Origin: Cupriavidus consociatus
GTDB lineage: Bacteria; Pseudomonadota; Gammaproteobacteria; Burkholderiales; Burkholderiaceae
Direction of reading: 5' to 3'
Assembly (NCBI RefSeq): GCF_017814975.1
Contig: NZ_JAGIQA010000034.1
Location: 1 to 64,000 of the forward strand
DNA: 64,000 nt
In this document: positions 63,442-64,000 of the stretch, one piece after another
How the letters are laid out: every line of letters starts with the position of its first letter
Position numbering within the stretch: position 1 is the stretch's first letter
Translations under genes and position numbers: made by a program
The notes under the pieces: model-generated
Database searches by the model: none
What the model was told of the DNA's origin: nothing
What the model saw: only the letters and a program-made list of their open reading frames with translations

Positions 63442-64000
63442 ATGCTGAAGGGAGTATATCTGCAGCGTGCAGGGCGGGCCGCCTGGATTGCCATGGCATG
63501 TGCACTGCTTGTCACGCCGGTCCATGCGCAGAAGCGCCCGCAGGCGCCCGTGCGCCAGCAGCAGCCGGCGGTGATCCCGAGCGATCCCGACGAGGCCTTC
63601 GCCGCGCTGCGCGAAGCGGCGCGCAAGAATGACGTGGAGCGCGCCTACGCGATCTCGGCCACCCTGGTCGACTACCCGATCCCGTCGTATGTGGAGTACT
63701 TCCGCATCAAGCCGCAGATGTTCGACGCCAGTGGCCTGGCGCGCATCGACGCGCCCGACGACCAGGTGCGCGCCTTCCTGCAGCGCTACAAGGGCCAGGC
63801 CATCGCCGATCGCATGCGCAACGACTGGCTGCTGGTGCTGGGCAAGAAGCGCGACTGGGCCAACTTCGATGCCGAGTACCCGCAATTCGCGCTCAAGGAC
63901 GACACCCAGGTCGAATGCTATGCGCTGCTGTCGCGCGCGCTCAAGGGCCAGAACGTTGCCGCCGAGTCGCGCCAGGCGCTGAGCGATCCGCGCTATTTCG
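63442..64000 (+). CDS. slt: Soluble lytic murein transglycosylase, N-terminal part (cut by window end)
   Basis: An open frame of 186 residues continues past the window. It begins MLKGVYLQRAGRAAWIAMA with a signal peptide ending near VHAQ, then DEAFAALREAARKNDVERA and YPIPSYVEYFRIKPQM, the start of the Slt70 superhelical U domain. The catalytic domain lies beyond the window. GGAAG sits nine bases before the ATG. It would cleave peptidoglycan in the periplasm. Confidence 0.85.
   Translation, partial: MLKGVYLQRAGRAAWIAMACALLVTPVHAQKRPQAPVRQQQPAVIPSDPDEAFAALREAARKNDVERAYAISATLVDYPIPSYVEYFRIKPQMFDASGLARIDAPDDQVRAFLQRYKGQAIADRMRNDWLLVLGKKRDWANFDAEYPQFALKDDTQVECYALLSRALKGQNVAAESRQALSDPRYF

Overview
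The window reads as chromosomal housekeeping DNA from a high-GC betaproteobacterium of the Cupriavidus/Ralstonia group. Support comes from strong GC3 bias, the RegB/RegA pair, hslVU beside dksA, metXW under a SAM-II leader, SAH-riboswitch control of ahcY, and the metK-lpxL-lpxL-dapF block. Species assignment is inference. There is no phage, plasmid backbone, rRNA, tRNA or CRISPR array. About 67 protein genes are supported; the first and last are cut by the window edges.

Layout: (1) 1-5004, end of a leucine/isovalerate catabolic region: C-terminus of methylcrotonyl-CoA carboxylase alpha subunit, a 2-hydroxyacid dehydrogenase, HMG-CoA lyase, then a tightly overlapping run (YbaK-like deacylase, FlK-like thioesterase, DUF1289, metallo-beta-lactamase-fold hydrolase). 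(2) 5065-12099, a minus-strand metal-homeostasis block: ZnuD-like TonB receptor, small exported protein, COG0523 GTPase, Cys-poor DksA, a second COG0523 GTPase with GCICC and a long Asp-His repeat, and Zur. Two matching operator-like sites (9164-9182 and 12081-12099) make this look like a Zur regulon. (3) 12190-21762: fluoroacetate-dehalogenase-like hydrolase, Bug-type binding protein, hslVU, RegBA redox two-component system, periplasmic copper chaperone, LysR regulator with YdcZ exporter. (4) 22076-30769: argB, HAD nucleotidase, slmA, metXW, and regulator/transport/thioesterase pairs. (5) 30784-43108: AmpG permease, M48 and subtilisin-like proteases, argC, xth, pyrE, patatin, PPK2, dapF and two lipid A acyltransferases. 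(6) 43283-50084: metK behind a SAM-II-like leader, a 739-bp non-coding element with 101-bp inverted repeats, Kdo hydroxylase, GMC oxidoreductase, AidB-type dehydrogenase. (7) 50299-58441: TPP riboswitch and thiCOSGE, with thiD convergent further on. (8) 58504-61521: SAH riboswitch, ahcY, a holin-like membrane protein and metF. (9) 61539-64000: TfoX-N protein, Mut7-C protein, 5-formyl-THF cyclo-ligase, start of a lytic transglycosylase.

Functional threads. The methyl cycle is unusually riboswitch-dense: methionine synthesis (metX) and SAM synthesis (metK) have SAM-II-type leaders, and SAH removal plus methyl-THF supply (ahcY, metF) sit behind an SAH riboswitch. Thiamine synthesis is under a TPP riboswitch. 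Envelope genes (lpxL pair, kdoO, ampG, M48 protease, slt) are scattered among them. The block most worth follow-up is the putative Zur regulon, followed by the metK leader and the 739-bp inverted-repeat element.
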